A DNA stretch of 64,000 nucleotides from Aulosira sp. FACHB-615 (GTDB lineage: Bacteria > Cyanobacteriota > Cyanobacteriia > Cyanobacteriales > Nostocaceae), in NCBI RefSeq assembly GCF_014698045.1, contig NZ_JACJSE010000016.1, positions 62,001 through 126,000 of the forward strand, written 5' to 3'. Below the pieces are notes generated by a model that saw only the letters and a list, made by a program, of their open reading frames with translations, was not told where the DNA came from and searched no databases. A program made the translations under genes and the position numbers. This document shows, piece after piece, positions 1 to 9,153 of this stretch (its first letter is position 1; the number at the start of each line of letters is the position of its first letter).

Positions 1-153
1 TTAAATCATCTGATTAAGTATAGAAGAGGTTTAAGCAGTAATTTGATTGCACTTTTTGAAATAGAGTTTTATTGGGCTAGTATGATGAGTCCTTTATATG
101 CTTTACGATGCTATTTGTCTAATAAATTTGTAGATAATTTAGATAAATTATGA
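1..153 (+). CDS. 3' end of an unidentified protein, cut by the window start
   Basis: Frame 1 is open from the first base to a TGA at 151-153, giving 50 residues rich in Leu, Tyr and Asn with no recognisable motif. The stop overlaps the start of the next gene as ATGA, the usual sign of translational coupling. The neighbour is a family 2 glycosyltransferase, so this could be the tail of another glycosyltransferase or a polysaccharide membrane protein, but that is inference from position only. Confidence 0.6.
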   Translation, partial: LNHLIKYRRGLSSNLIALFEIEFYWASMMSPLYALRCYLSNKFVDNLDKL

Positions 154-1121
154 CTAATGTCATTCAAAATATTCCCAAAATTTCTGTAATTATTCCAACT
201 TATAACAGCGAAAGAACTATTAAAACAACTATAGATTCTGTATTGAGCCAGAGTTTTACAGATTTTGAGTTGATTGTCATTAATGATGGTTCGACAGATT
301 CAACTTTAGATATTGTTTCACAAATTCAAGACTCACGCCTTAAGGTATTTTCTTTTGAGAATGCTGGTGGTAATGTCAGCCGCAACCGAGGACTACAGAA
401 AGCAGTTGGAGAATTTATTAGTTTCTTAGATGCGGATGATGTTTGGACATCTGATAAGTTGGTAAGTCAGTTAGAGGCTTTGCAAGATAATATTGATGCG
501 AAGGTTGCTTATAGCTGGACTGATTATATAGATGAAAATGGTAAATTTTTAGTTTCTGGAAGTCATATTACTGTTAATGGTGATGTGTATGAGAGATTGT
601 TAGTAAGTAACTTTTTAGAAAATGGTTCTAATCCATTAATTTATAGAGAAGCTTTAATTGAATTAGGCGGTTTTGATGAATCACTAAGTGCTGCTCAAGA
701 TTGGGATATGTGGTTGCGGTTAGCTGCTAGATATTCTTTTGTTTGTGTCCCGAAAGTGCAAATTTTGTATAGAGTCAGTGCTAATTCGTTATCTTCTAAT
801 TTAGTTAGACAAGAAAAGGCTTGTTTATATGTCTTAGAAGGTGCATATCATACTAGAGAATTAGTAAATAAAAATGTTTGGAATTTAAGCCTAACTAACC
901 TTTATAAATATCTAGTATGTAAATCTCTCCAAGAACCATTTAATCGAAAAAAAGGAATATTGGCTGCTAGGTTCTTATACTTATTTTTTATTTACGATAC
1001 TGCAAGATTAAAGCGAGTTAATTTTACGTTTAAGTTACTACTTAAAATTGCTATAATAGTTATTCTACCAACAAAAATATCAACAAAAATACTTAACAAA
1101 ATCATAATGAAAACTGCATAG
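150..1121 (+). CDS. Family 2 glycosyltransferase (GT-A fold)
   Basis: A 323-residue cytoplasmic or membrane-associated sugar transferase. The N-terminus has the GT2 nucleotide-sugar binding pattern (SVIIPTYNSE near residue 12, then VINDGSTDST) and the metal-binding DXD region FLDADDVW near residue 93. A later QDWDMWLR stretch matches the acceptor/catalytic segment of the family. The C-terminal 90 residues are basic and hydrophobic and may contact the membrane. It overlaps the upstream gene by 4 bp (ATGA) and precedes a pseudopilin and an HpsJ-like gene, which suggests exopolysaccharide or hormogonium polysaccharide assembly. Donor and acceptor cannot be read from sequence. The gene is noticeably AT-rich. 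Confidence 0.9.
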   Translation: MTNVIQNIPKISVIIPTYNSERTIKTTIDSVLSQSFTDFELIVINDGSTDSTLDIVSQIQDSRLKVFSFENAGGNVSRNRGLQKAVGEFISFLDADDVWTSDKLVSQLEALQDNIDAKVAYSWTDYIDENGKFLVSGSHITVNGDVYERLLVSNFLENGSNPLIYREALIELGGFDESLSAAQDWDMWLRLAARYSFVCVPKVQILYRVSANSLSSNLVRQEKACLYVLEGAYHTRELVNKNVWNLSLTNLYKYLVCKSLQEPFNRKKGILAARFLYLFFIYDTARLKRVNFTFKLLLKIAIIVILPTKISTKILNKIIMKTA

Positions 1122-1178
1122 CTTTTGGAAATTAAACTTGGTACGTGATCATTAAATTAATTGTAGAAGTATTTTCAG

Positions 1179-1823
1179 GTGCATTTATTTTATAGGGGTA
1201 AGTTAAAAAATATCTTATATGTGGACTCCTGTAGTGGCTTTACATTACCGGAGATTTTAGTCATTGTTTTAATCTTTGGTATTTTAGCTGGGCTGCTCTT
1301 ACCAAATTGGTTAGCTTTTGTAGATAGAAGTCGTCTTAATACTGCTCAAGATAAAGTTTATTTGGCTATGCGTCAAGCTCAAAGCCAAGCTCTAAAAGAA
1401 AAAGTGAGTTGGCAAGTAAGTTTTCGTGAGGAAAATAATGTTGTGAAGTGGGCAGTTCATCGAGCAGATGCTAATTTTTTTATTTCTGATGCTGTGAATA
1501 ATAATGCCAATTTATGGCAGAATTTAGAGACTAATATTCTGATTGATAAAAGTTTAAATAATCGCAATACATCTGAGACGACTGTACCAAAACATACTTC
1601 TCAAGCAATTTGGCGTGTTGTTTTTAACCACCAAGGTTGTCCAGTTTATCAGCCTGGAGACGAATGTACTAATACATCACTGCGAACGTTAGGACAAATT
1701 ACTTTATACAGTTATAAAAATGGCAAGGCTAGGCGATGTGTCTATGTTTCTACGATTTTAGGCGCAATGCGAAAGGGCAGAGAACGTTCTAGTGCTAATG
1801 AAAACGATAAGTATTGCTATTAA
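1179..1823 (+). CDS. Type IV pilin-like protein (pseudopilin) with prepilin cleavage motif
   Basis: A 214-residue protein with a class III signal: a short basic leader, then G|FTLPEILVIV, where prepilin peptidase would cut after Gly20 and Glu lies at mature position 5, followed by a hydrophobic helix to about residue 45. This fits GspH/FimT-like minor pilins. The rest is a soluble pilin-type domain with Cys residues late in the chain. The start is GTG at 1179; a second in-frame GTG at residue 15 would give a shorter leader and is equally possible. In Nostoc, pseudopilins are encoded together with hormogonium polysaccharide glycosyltransferases, so a role in secretion of the gliding polysaccharide is a reasonable inference. 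Confidence 0.8.
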   Translation: MHLFYRGKLKNILYVDSCSGFTLPEILVIVLIFGILAGLLLPNWLAFVDRSRLNTAQDKVYLAMRQAQSQALKEKVSWQVSFREENNVVKWAVHRADANFFISDAVNNNANLWQNLETNILIDKSLNNRNTSETTVPKHTSQAIWRVVFNHQGCPVYQPGDECTNTSLRTLGQITLYSYKNGKARRCVYVSTILGAMRKGRERSSANENDKYCY

Positions 1824-1856
1824 AATATTTGAGTCGCTAACAGTTAAGGTTATTAC

Positions 1857-2519
1857 GTGCTGAAATTATCAGAAGTCCAAAAGCAGCACTTGATTATTTT
1901 TACGCGCTATCCAGAACCAGGAAAGACCAAAACTCGGCTGATACCAGCTTTGGGTAGTGTTGGTGCTGCTCATCTGCAACAGCAAATGACAGAATATACT
2001 CTGTTGCAAGTTGGAGAATTACAAAAGACGATTGGTGTTTCTGTGGAAGTGCGGTTTGCTGGTGGTGGTTTGGAGTTAATGCAAGATTGGTTGGGTGGGG
2101 AATTACTTTACGCATCTCAAGGTGAAGGCGATTTAGGTACAAGGATGGCGCGATCGCTGGTTGATAGTTTCCGCAAAAATGCTGAATATATAATTATCAT
2201 TGGTAGCGATTGTCCTGGTGTGACATCTCAAATTTTGGCAACAGCTTTTCAAGAACTACAAACTGTTGATTTGGTACTAGGGCCAGCTATTGACGGTGGT
2301 TACTACTTAATTGGTGTGCGTCGCTTCATCCCGGAATTATTCGCTAACATCGATTGGGGAACTTCTCAGGTATTACAACAAACTGTAGATATTGCGGCTG
2401 ACTTGGGTGTCTCATCTATATACTTACCAACTTTAGCTGATGTTGACCGACCAGAGGATTTGTCTATTTGGCAGGAAGTGCTTCAGCAGTCAGTTTATTT
2501 GCGAAAAACCAGAGAGTAG
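1857..2519 (+). CDS. TIGR04282/DUF2064-type glycosyltransferase
   Basis: A 220-residue single-domain GT-A protein. It has the family opening IIFTRYPEPGKTKTRL (residues 13-28), GEGDLGTRM, IIGSDCPG and the acidic DGGYYLIG segment, ending with ADVDRPEDL. The family is annotated as arsenosugar biosynthesis glycosyltransferase in organisms with that pathway, but no other arsenosugar gene is visible here, so the substrate is open. The start is GTG at 1857. It lies 33 bp after the pseudopilin gene and is probably co-transcribed with it. Confidence 0.82.
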   Translation: MLKLSEVQKQHLIIFTRYPEPGKTKTRLIPALGSVGAAHLQQQMTEYTLLQVGELQKTIGVSVEVRFAGGGLELMQDWLGGELLYASQGEGDLGTRMARSLVDSFRKNAEYIIIIGSDCPGVTSQILATAFQELQTVDLVLGPAIDGGYYLIGVRRFIPELFANIDWGTSQVLQQTVDIAADLGVSSIYLPTLADVDRPEDLSIWQEVLQQSVYLRKTRE

Positions 2520-2773
2520 AAGCTGAAAATAAAAGTTGTTTTTTTGATTAATATCAGCTAATCTCGTATCTTCAAACACCATGTATTTTCTGAAGACACT
2601 CAAGTTAACTAGTGCTACCGTGGTGTAGTTTCAAACCTACAGGTATCCACTAGGATTACCTTTGCCTTTTCTATATAAGAGATAGTTTTATTGAACAGGC
2701 AGAGTTACAGGAACAATATTCCAGTAACTTTAAATAGGACAATCACTCTGACTCACTATTAAGTTTGGAAAAT

Positions 2774-3610
2774 ATGACTAATCGTTTTACTTCCGGGAAC
2801 GCAGCCCTTGGTCTCAAAGTGATTGGGGCAGTTTTAATTTTGTCCTTTTTGCTAGACTTTCTAATTTTATTGCTACCCTTTCAACCTACTGATCGTGGCT
2901 GGCAAATTAACTTAGCAACAGCCCTAGTTGACCGGGGGATTGTACCTATGGTGGGCTTAGGTTCTCTGTTGATTGGCTATTGGATTGATGGTGCTAGTGA
3001 TGGTGGCCCTAAAGGTATCGATTTACGATTGCCAGCGTTTATACTTTCTAGTGTCTTGGGTCTAATTTTCTTGTTGATTTTTCCCTTGCACCTGAACAAT
3101 GTCAATCAAGCCAAAGCACAAACTGTCACTCAAATTACTCAAGAAGCTGATCAAGCAGAAAAACAACTAGACACCCAGTTGAATCAATTTCAGGCGCAAC
3201 TCAATACAGATCAGGGGAAAGCGCAATTAGAACAACTCCGCGCCCAAGCCAGGGCGCAGTTTGCTGACTTGCTCAAAGATGATCAAAAGTATAAACAAGC
3301 TCTGGCAAATCCGCAATTGCCGCAATCACAGAAAGACTTACTCCAGAAGTTTAAAGCTAATCCGCAAGAACTGGACAAATTTATTGACCAACAAACAGAT
3401 CCTCAAGCACTGGCGAATCAAAGAAAAGGACAAATTCGTCAGCGTAAGGAAGATGCAGAAAAACAAGCAAGAGACAATGCTTGGAAATCTGGCTTACGGA
3501 TTGGAATTAGTAGTCTTTTATTATCTGTTGGGTACATTATTATTGGCTGGACAGGATTAAGAGGTGGCGGTGCTTTACAAACAGGTGGACGTAAAGCTGC
3601 TGCACGGTAA
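2774..3610 (+). CDS. HpsJ-like membrane protein
   Basis: A 278-residue protein with three or four transmembrane helices in the first 110 residues, a long Gln-rich coiled coil (about 115-235) and one C-terminal helix before a basic tail. The N-terminal pattern (LKVIGAVLIL, LPFQP, DRGIVPMVGLGSLLIGYWID) matches proteins that I recall being annotated as HpsJ family in cyanobacteria, linked to hormogonium polysaccharide export. I prefer ATG at 2774 over the in-frame TTG at 2765. Neighbours are glycosyltransferases and a pseudopilin. The exact role of HpsJ is not evident from sequence, and the name rests on memory of the family. Confidence 0.68.
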   Translation: MTNRFTSGNAALGLKVIGAVLILSFLLDFLILLLPFQPTDRGWQINLATALVDRGIVPMVGLGSLLIGYWIDGASDGGPKGIDLRLPAFILSSVLGLIFLLIFPLHLNNVNQAKAQTVTQITQEADQAEKQLDTQLNQFQAQLNTDQGKAQLEQLRAQARAQFADLLKDDQKYKQALANPQLPQSQKDLLQKFKANPQELDKFIDQQTDPQALANQRKGQIRQRKEDAEKQARDNAWKSGLRIGISSLLLSVGYIIIGWTGLRGGGALQTGGRKAAAR

Positions 3611-3704
3611 AAAAGTAGGGAGTAGGGAGTAGGAATTATTGTGACCCTCCTGCCTCCTGCCTCCTAAAAATTAACTGTTAGGAAAATCGCTATAAAATCT
3701 GCAA

Positions 3705-4595
3705 ATGTTCTCAATTTACATACTGACATATAACGAAGAACTAGATATTGCACCTTGTATTGAGTCGGCAATGCTTTCGGATGACATTATAGTTGTGGAT
3801 TCGTGCAGTAGCGATCGCACTGTGGAAATTGCCAGTCGCTATCCTGTACGGGTTGTGCAGCACGCTTTTGAAAGCCACGGTCGTCAACGCACTTGGATGC
3901 TAGAATCTCTACCCCCGAAATATGAGTGGGTTTATATTCTGGAAGCTGATGAACGGATGACACCAGAGTTATTTGCGGAATGCACACAAGCCACACATAA
4001 CCCAGATTACATTGGTTACTACGTTGCTGAACGGGTAATGTTTATGAATCGTTGGATTCGCTATAGCACCCAATATCCCCGTTATCAGATGCGTCTTTTC
4101 CGCCACGGTAAGGTCTGGTTTACAGACTATGGTCACACAGAACGAGAAGTATGTGATGGTGCTACTAGCTTTATCAAGGAAACTTACCCTCATTACACTT
4201 GCAGTAAAGGTTTGAGCCGTTGGATTGAAAAACATAATCGTTATTCTACCGATGAAGCCAAAGAAACAGTACATCAACTAGAAAATGGCACAGTTGTTTG
4301 GCGAGATTTATTTTTTGGCAAAACTGAGGTAGAAAGACGGCGTGCTTTAAAAGACTTGTCTTTGCGTTTACCAGCTAGACCTTTTTTGCGTTTTCTTTAT
4401 ATGTATTTTCTGTTAGGTGGCTGTTTAGATGGTCGCGCTGGGATGGCTTGGTGTACTTTGCAAGCTTTTTATGAGTACCTAATTTTGCTGAAAGTCTGGG
4501 AAATGCAGCATCTACCTACACCTACCTTAGCTGAAACACTATCCCAAACTGAGAAAAGCAAGGTTGTCGCTACACAAACTGCTGGAGAAGGGTAA
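3705..4595 (+). CDS. Family 2 glycosyltransferase (WaaE/KdtX-like)
   Basis: A 296-residue GT2 protein whose N-terminus begins directly with the catalytic domain: SIYILTYNEELDI, then VVDSCSSDRT and YILEADERM as the DXD-equivalent. The order and the following segments (RYQMRLFRHG, GHTERE) resemble lipopolysaccharide-core glucosyltransferases of the WaaE type, so the acceptor is likely a lipid-linked or surface glycan. The C-terminus has hydrophobic stretches around FLRFLYMYFLLGG. It is on the same strand as the other polysaccharide genes. A repeat element starts 4 bp after its stop codon. Confidence 0.85.
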   Translation: MFSIYILTYNEELDIAPCIESAMLSDDIIVVDSCSSDRTVEIASRYPVRVVQHAFESHGRQRTWMLESLPPKYEWVYILEADERMTPELFAECTQATHNPDYIGYYVAERVMFMNRWIRYSTQYPRYQMRLFRHGKVWFTDYGHTEREVCDGATSFIKETYPHYTCSKGLSRWIEKHNRYSTDEAKETVHQLENGTVVWRDLFFGKTEVERRRALKDLSLRLPARPFLRFLYMYFLLGGCLDGRAGMAWCTLQAFYEYLILLKVWEMQHLPTPTLAETLSQTEKSKVVATQTAGEG

Positions 4596-4598
4596 AAA

Positions 4599-4675
4599 AG
4601 GACTTACACACCAAGATTTTCTGTGGAGATTGGGTATTGAGGGTGTAAGGGTTTTGAATACCCACACCCCTTTAA
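4599..4675 (+). repeat. Partial copy of the AGGACTTACGCA repeat family
   Basis: Starts with AGGACTTACAC and the conserved ACCAAGATT...TGTGGAGATTGGGT segment, then a GGGTGTAAGG / CCACACCCC inverted part. The right terminal repeat is missing. The rest of 4596-5150 holds one HIP1 site and no gene that I can support; a 65-residue frame across the repeat is judged spurious. Confidence 0.75.
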
Positions 4676-5135
4676 ATTTCGGAAATCAAACCGGAGTCTT
4701 CTGTTTTATTAAAATTTATAACAAAAGTTTTTCAGAAAAACATCCTTTACTTGCAGCTTAGTTCTAAACTAGTTACAAGTGGATTTTTAGTTGTCATACA
4801 TAGGTTTCAGAAACATAGTCAGATTTTGAGCGATCGCGGTAGTATTAGTAATAATTAAAATATTTGCAACATTCATTTACAAGCTGTACAAAGAAAAGTA
4901 ACATCCTCACAGATGGAAGAACTATCGGTAGTTAGCTATATCTTTCTGTATTCAACATCGAACTAGCGAAAAATCAATACTTTTCTGGTCTGAACAGCAT
5001 ATTATCAAGATAAAAGCTATTTAGTGACAGCTTTCTAAAATAGAACAGGGTAAAAAATATTACTAGTACAGCCTTCTAACCTTGGGCGGTTGCTGGTATG
5101 AATTTCCGCTTATCTAGAGTTTCACTAGCCAAGAA

Positions 5136-5141
5136 AAGGAG
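5136..5141 (+). promoter_or_regulatory. Ribosome binding site deciding a TTG start
   Basis: AAGGAG lies 9 bases before the TTG at 5151. No ATG or GTG with an equivalent site is near, so this fixes the unusual start of the DUF502 gene. Confidence 0.65.
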
Positions 5142-5150
5142 AAACTAAGT

Positions 5151-5873
5151 TTGGTAATCGATCGCTTAAAGCAGGACTTGAAAAATGACCTGATAGCAGG
5201 ATTGTTAGTGGTTATCCCCCTAGCAACCACCATCTGGCTCACAATCACGATCGCTAATTGGGTAATCGACTTCCTTACCCAAGTTCCCAAACAACTCAAT
5301 CCCTTTGATGGGCTACACCCAATTTTAGTAAATATACTAAATTTAGCTGTGGGTTTAGCAGTACCACTGTTAAGTATTTTGTTAATTGGGTTAATGGCTC
5401 GGAATATTGCTGGGAGATGGTTATTAGATTTTGGTGAGCGAGTATTACAGGCAATTCCCTTAGCGGGACAGGTATATAAAACCTTAAAACAACTGTTAGA
5501 GACTTTACTTAAAGATTCTCCAGGCAAATTTCGCCGTGTGGTTTTAGTTGAGTATCCCAGACAAGGCATTTGGGCGATCGCATTTGTTACAGGTGCGATC
5601 GCCAATGAAATTCAATCCCAAATGCCTCGCCCAATGTTGAGCATTTTCATCCCAACGACACCCAACCCGACTACAGGATGGTATGCAGTAGTACCAGAAG
5701 AAGATGTGATCAATCTTTCAATGTCAATCGAAGATGCTTTTAAAGTGATTGTCTCTGGTGGAATTGTGGCACCGAATACGCCCTTACCCCCGCTAGTTTT
5801 AGGCAAAGAACAAAATTTAGCGAGTTTAACCAGGGAATCAAAACATTCAGTAATTTCCGTCGAGGAAATATAA
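5151..5873 (+). CDS. DUF502 family membrane protein
   Basis: A 240-residue protein with two transmembrane helices (about 16-38 and 58-82) and a conserved soluble domain (GERVLQAIPLAGQVYKTLKQ, IPTTPNPTTGWY, SIEDAFKVIVSGGI) typical of DUF502. The family is widespread in cyanobacteria and plants (COV1-like); its biochemical function is unknown. The TTG start is supported by AAGGAG at 5136-5141. It precedes nusB and ftsY on the same strand, an order I recall from other Nostocaceae. Confidence 0.88.
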   Translation: MVIDRLKQDLKNDLIAGLLVVIPLATTIWLTITIANWVIDFLTQVPKQLNPFDGLHPILVNILNLAVGLAVPLLSILLIGLMARNIAGRWLLDFGERVLQAIPLAGQVYKTLKQLLETLLKDSPGKFRRVVLVEYPRQGIWAIAFVTGAIANEIQSQMPRPMLSIFIPTTPNPTTGWYAVVPEEDVINLSMSIEDAFKVIVSGGIVAPNTPLPPLVLGKEQNLASLTRESKHSVISVEEI

Positions 5874-5976
5874 AATTTATCCGGCAAAGACACAAGTAAA
5901 TAGATATTATGAATGTCTGGCTTTGTAGCAATCAATTAAATTTTCACCCTAATTCAGTGCTTAGGCACTCACTTCC

Positions 5977-6618
5977 ATGCAAGACCGCAAACCCCAACAA
6001 ATCGCTCGTGAACTGGCGCTGTTAAGTCTCAGCCAGCTGCCAGTCAACCCTAAAAAACTCACCGAAGAACATCTGCCTAAATTGGTATTAGCAACCGTGC
6101 GTACCTTAAGGGCAGAAGTGCAAGATACCTTAGACAACGCTGCGGCGGAATTGCAACGCAGTAACGATCGCCTATTAACTAGCCAAACTCGCGCTGCTGA
6201 TATGAATACTGCGAGAACCATGCTACAAGAAGCGATCTCTTATACCCAAACCGCCATCAATCAACTTGGCGCAGCAGTTGAGTTTCCCGAATTAATTCAA
6301 CTCGCCAACCAAGACAGAGAAGTTGGCAGATATGCCATTCAAATTGTCAAAACCGTGAATGAGCATCGGATCTTGATTGATGAACAAATATCGGCGGCTT
6401 TGGTAGATTGGCAAGTCAACCGTCTAGCTCAAATTGACCGCGACATTCTCCGTATCGCTGTAGCTGAAATGACATTTTTAAACTTGCCTGACAGCGTAGC
6501 CATCAACGAAGCTGTTTTGTTAGCCAAACGCTACAGTGGCGATGAAGGTCATCGATTTATTAATGGAGTGCTGCGGCGATTCACAGAACAAAAAAAACTT
6601 CCTAGTGTTTTATCCTAA
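5977..6618 (+). CDS. nusB: Transcription antitermination factor NusB
   Basis: A 213-residue protein, longer than the roughly 140 residues of enterobacterial NusB, as usual in cyanobacteria. It starts with the family pattern ARELALLSLSQL, carries an extra helical segment at about 40-110, and ends in the conserved core (QIDRDILRIAVAEMTFL, SVAINEAVLLAKRY, HRFINGVLRR). NusB binds boxA RNA with NusE/S10 and supports rRNA transcription. It is followed by ftsY after 215 bp. Confidence 0.95.
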   Translation: MQDRKPQQIARELALLSLSQLPVNPKKLTEEHLPKLVLATVRTLRAEVQDTLDNAAAELQRSNDRLLTSQTRAADMNTARTMLQEAISYTQTAINQLGAAVEFPELIQLANQDREVGRYAIQIVKTVNEHRILIDEQISAALVDWQVNRLAQIDRDILRIAVAEMTFLNLPDSVAINEAVLLAKRYSGDEGHRFINGVLRRFTEQKKLPSVLS

Positions 6619-6833
6619 CTTTGTAACCATTCTGAATGCTAAGTTGTGAGTTGAAGGTGAGGAGAAGTCAGGTACTTGTGAGGGATGAATTACCCCCTCC
6701 CAGTAACCCGAAATTGAGAGGTGAGGATATCCCGGAGGATTTCACCACAGGGAAGAGTAACAAATTCTATTAAACTCTTAACTTACGAACTCATAACTCC
6801 TAACTTAAATCACAACTAACACTGTTAGCAGCA

Positions 6834-8396
6834 ATGGCTTTTAATTGGTTTCGTCGTCAATATAACGATTCTTCTGCTACTCCCTCTGAAAACCAAGAGG
6901 CAGAAAATACTCCCACACCTGTAACCGAACCAGAGGCAACCGAAACATCAAATACTAACCCAGAAACTGCACCGGATTCGGCCGCAGATTTGTTGGCGTT
7001 TGCTAAAGCTGCCTATAAAAATATCCAGCAAAAACAACAAATAGAAACTGGAGAACCAGCCCCAACAGACACGATAGCCGCAGATTCACAAGAGGTCACA
7101 ACTCCCAGCCAAGAACCTGCGGCAACTGTCGAAACACCACAACCAGAAGTAGCAACTACTGTTGAGGAAGTAGCTGTTACAGAAACAGAAATTACAGCCA
7201 GTACGGAAGAAGTAACATCACAAGAAACTCAGGCCACCGAGACGGCTGCATTATCTTTTTTAGAACGGGCAGCAGCAGAACGGCAAGCCAAGCAAGAACG
7301 CTTAATAGCTAGTGCCATTGAAGTTACACAACCAGAGGTACAGCCAGCAAGTGTGAGTGAAGCAACTGCCGCAGAAATACTAGATTTGGCATTTGATGAA
7401 GGGTTTGTCTGGTCAGCAGAATTATTGGCGGCTCAAGGTAGACGTGCAGAAGACATTTCGATTGAAGAAATCACTTGGCTGAAAAAGTTACGCCAAGGAT
7501 TAGACAAAACCCGGCGGAACATCGTCAATCAACTAAAAGCCATTGTTGGACAAGGGCCACTCAACCAAGCAGCAGTAACCGAAATTGAATCTGTATTGTT
7601 ACAAGCTGATGTGGGTGTAGAAGCCACAGATTATATTATCAGTGCTTTACAACAAAAACTGCGGGAAGAAGTTACACCTCCAGAAGAAGCGATCGCTTAC
7701 TTAAAACAAATCTTACGGGATATGTTAGAGGAGCCTATTCGCAAATCTGAGAAAACCAGCTTTGCCCCAGATAAAGACAATTTAAATATTTGGTTAATTA
7801 CTGGTGTAAATGGCGCTGGCAAAACCACAACCATCGGTAAAATTGCCCATTTAGCTCAAAAATCTGGCTACAGATGTTTGATTGGCGCAGCAGATACTTT
7901 TAGGGCGGCGGCTGTCGAACAAGTCAAGGTTTGGGGAAACAGAAGTGGTGTAGAAGTCATTGCCAACCCTGGTAAAAATACAGACCCCGCCGCCGTGGTG
8001 TTTGATGCGATCGCAGCCGCCCAAGCACGCAACACAGAATTATTATTAGTTGATACTGCGGGAAGATTGCAAAATAAAAAGAACTTAATGGATGAACTCA
8101 CAAAAGTTCGCCGCATCATCGACAAAAAAGCCCCAAACGCCAAAATCGAATCTCTATTAGTTTTAGATGCTACCCTTGGTCAAAATGGTTTGCGCCAAGC
8201 CGAAGTATTTTCCCAAGCGGCCCAACTGAGTGGCGTAGTATTAACCAAATTGGATGGTACCGCCAAAGGTGGTGTCGCATTGGCTGTAGTCCAACAATTA
8301 GGTTTACCAATTCGCTTTATTGGGGCTGGTGAAGGAATTGAAGACTTACGCCCATTTTCTAGCTACGAGTTTGTTGAAGCTCTCTTGAGTGGCTAA
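6834..8396 (+). CDS. ftsY: Signal recognition particle receptor FtsY
   Basis: A 520-residue SRP receptor GTPase that docks ribosome-nascent chain-SRP complexes at the membrane. Residues 1-205 form the long acidic, Glu/Thr-rich A region that replaces a membrane anchor. The NG domain follows: helical N part from about 215, P-loop GVNGAGKTTT (about 325), DTFRAAAVEQ, the G3 DTAGRLQNKK, and TKLDGTAKGG. The length and motif set are complete. A GC-rich inverted repeat lies 40 bp after the stop. Confidence 0.97.
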   Translation: MAFNWFRRQYNDSSATPSENQEAENTPTPVTEPEATETSNTNPETAPDSAADLLAFAKAAYKNIQQKQQIETGEPAPTDTIAADSQEVTTPSQEPAATVETPQPEVATTVEEVAVTETEITASTEEVTSQETQATETAALSFLERAAAERQAKQERLIASAIEVTQPEVQPASVSEATAAEILDLAFDEGFVWSAELLAAQGRRAEDISIEEITWLKKLRQGLDKTRRNIVNQLKAIVGQGPLNQAAVTEIESVLLQADVGVEATDYIISALQQKLREEVTPPEEAIAYLKQILRDMLEEPIRKSEKTSFAPDKDNLNIWLITGVNGAGKTTTIGKIAHLAQKSGYRCLIGAADTFRAAAVEQVKVWGNRSGVEVIANPGKNTDPAAVVFDAIAAAQARNTELLLVDTAGRLQNKKNLMDELTKVRRIIDKKAPNAKIESLLVLDATLGQNGLRQAEVFSQAAQLSGVVLTKLDGTAKGGVALAVVQQLGLPIRFIGAGEGIEDLRPFSSYEFVEALLSG

Positions 8397-9153
8397 ATCT
8401 GTATGGGACAAACGCAAAAGTCAGGTATGTAAGAAGGGTGTAGGGGTCTAGGTATGCAAAACCCTTATACCCTTACACCCCTACACCCATTCTCAACCAG
8501 TAATCTTTTTGCGCCAGTCCCAACCTTGTAAACCCAATTGAGAACTGCTATAAATACTGAAAAAAACAAAAAAGCTCAAGTAAGTTCGTTGGTAAGTTAG
8601 CAAAAGCCTATTGTTATCAGCAAATCAGCTTGTCCAAATTTAGGAGTATATATATTGAAGTGAATTTCCAGAAAAACTGACAAATATTCTCTAAAGGTAA
8701 ATTAAAAGTTAGAAAAATGCTCTAGCTGATCCAGTTAAAGTGATATTTTCCCTGAAAATTTTAAGTTATGGTTTATTTCAGTATCTGAATATTTCTCTGA
8801 GACAAGAAAAAATCTCAAAAATTGGCAAAAATAATTAATCAATTAATTAAGGAATTTTATGTTTCATGATGTATGATTTGCTAATTGACTGCCGTGAGCG
8901 TGAGAATTTTCTCAGCAATGGAGGTATTTACTGATTTATACTCATCAGCTTTTGCGTAAAAACACATGAAATTTATGTATCTGGATTTAGGTAGAAATAA
9001 AATCAGCGAATGCTATAGTTTTTTATCGCTCTCGCTTACGTCTTTCTACTCTTGCTAAATTGACTTATCTTGTCTCAATATGATTTAGCAATATTTTGCC
9101 GCAAAGAGTTATTAATCAATTGAAAATCTACTACTCTTAACTGGATATTATCT
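8397..9153. other. Intergenic region with a hairpin and no supported gene
   Basis: The stretch between ftsY and the phosphatase gene is AT-rich. Near its left end are the hairpin arms GGGTGTAGGGGT (8436-8447) and ACCCCTACACCC (8477-8488), which could end ftsY transcription or be a relic of the repeat family seen elsewhere. A 22-codon ATG frame at 8866-8934 is the only notable small frame; I cannot support it as a gene. Confidence 0.6.
8436..8488. repeat. 12-bp perfect inverted repeat downstream of ftsY
   Basis: Arms GGGTGTAGGGGT and ACCCCTACACCC are separated by 29 bases. The arm sequence also occurs inside the AGGACTTACGCA elements at 36.4 and 57.1 kb, so this may be a decayed copy. No T tract follows, so a terminator role is uncertain. 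Confidence 0.6.

Noticed and set aside
4564..4761. 65-residue plus-strand frame after the second glycosyltransferase
   Set aside because: It is made mostly of the dispersed repeat element and overlaps the upstream gene end; the composition is not protein-like.
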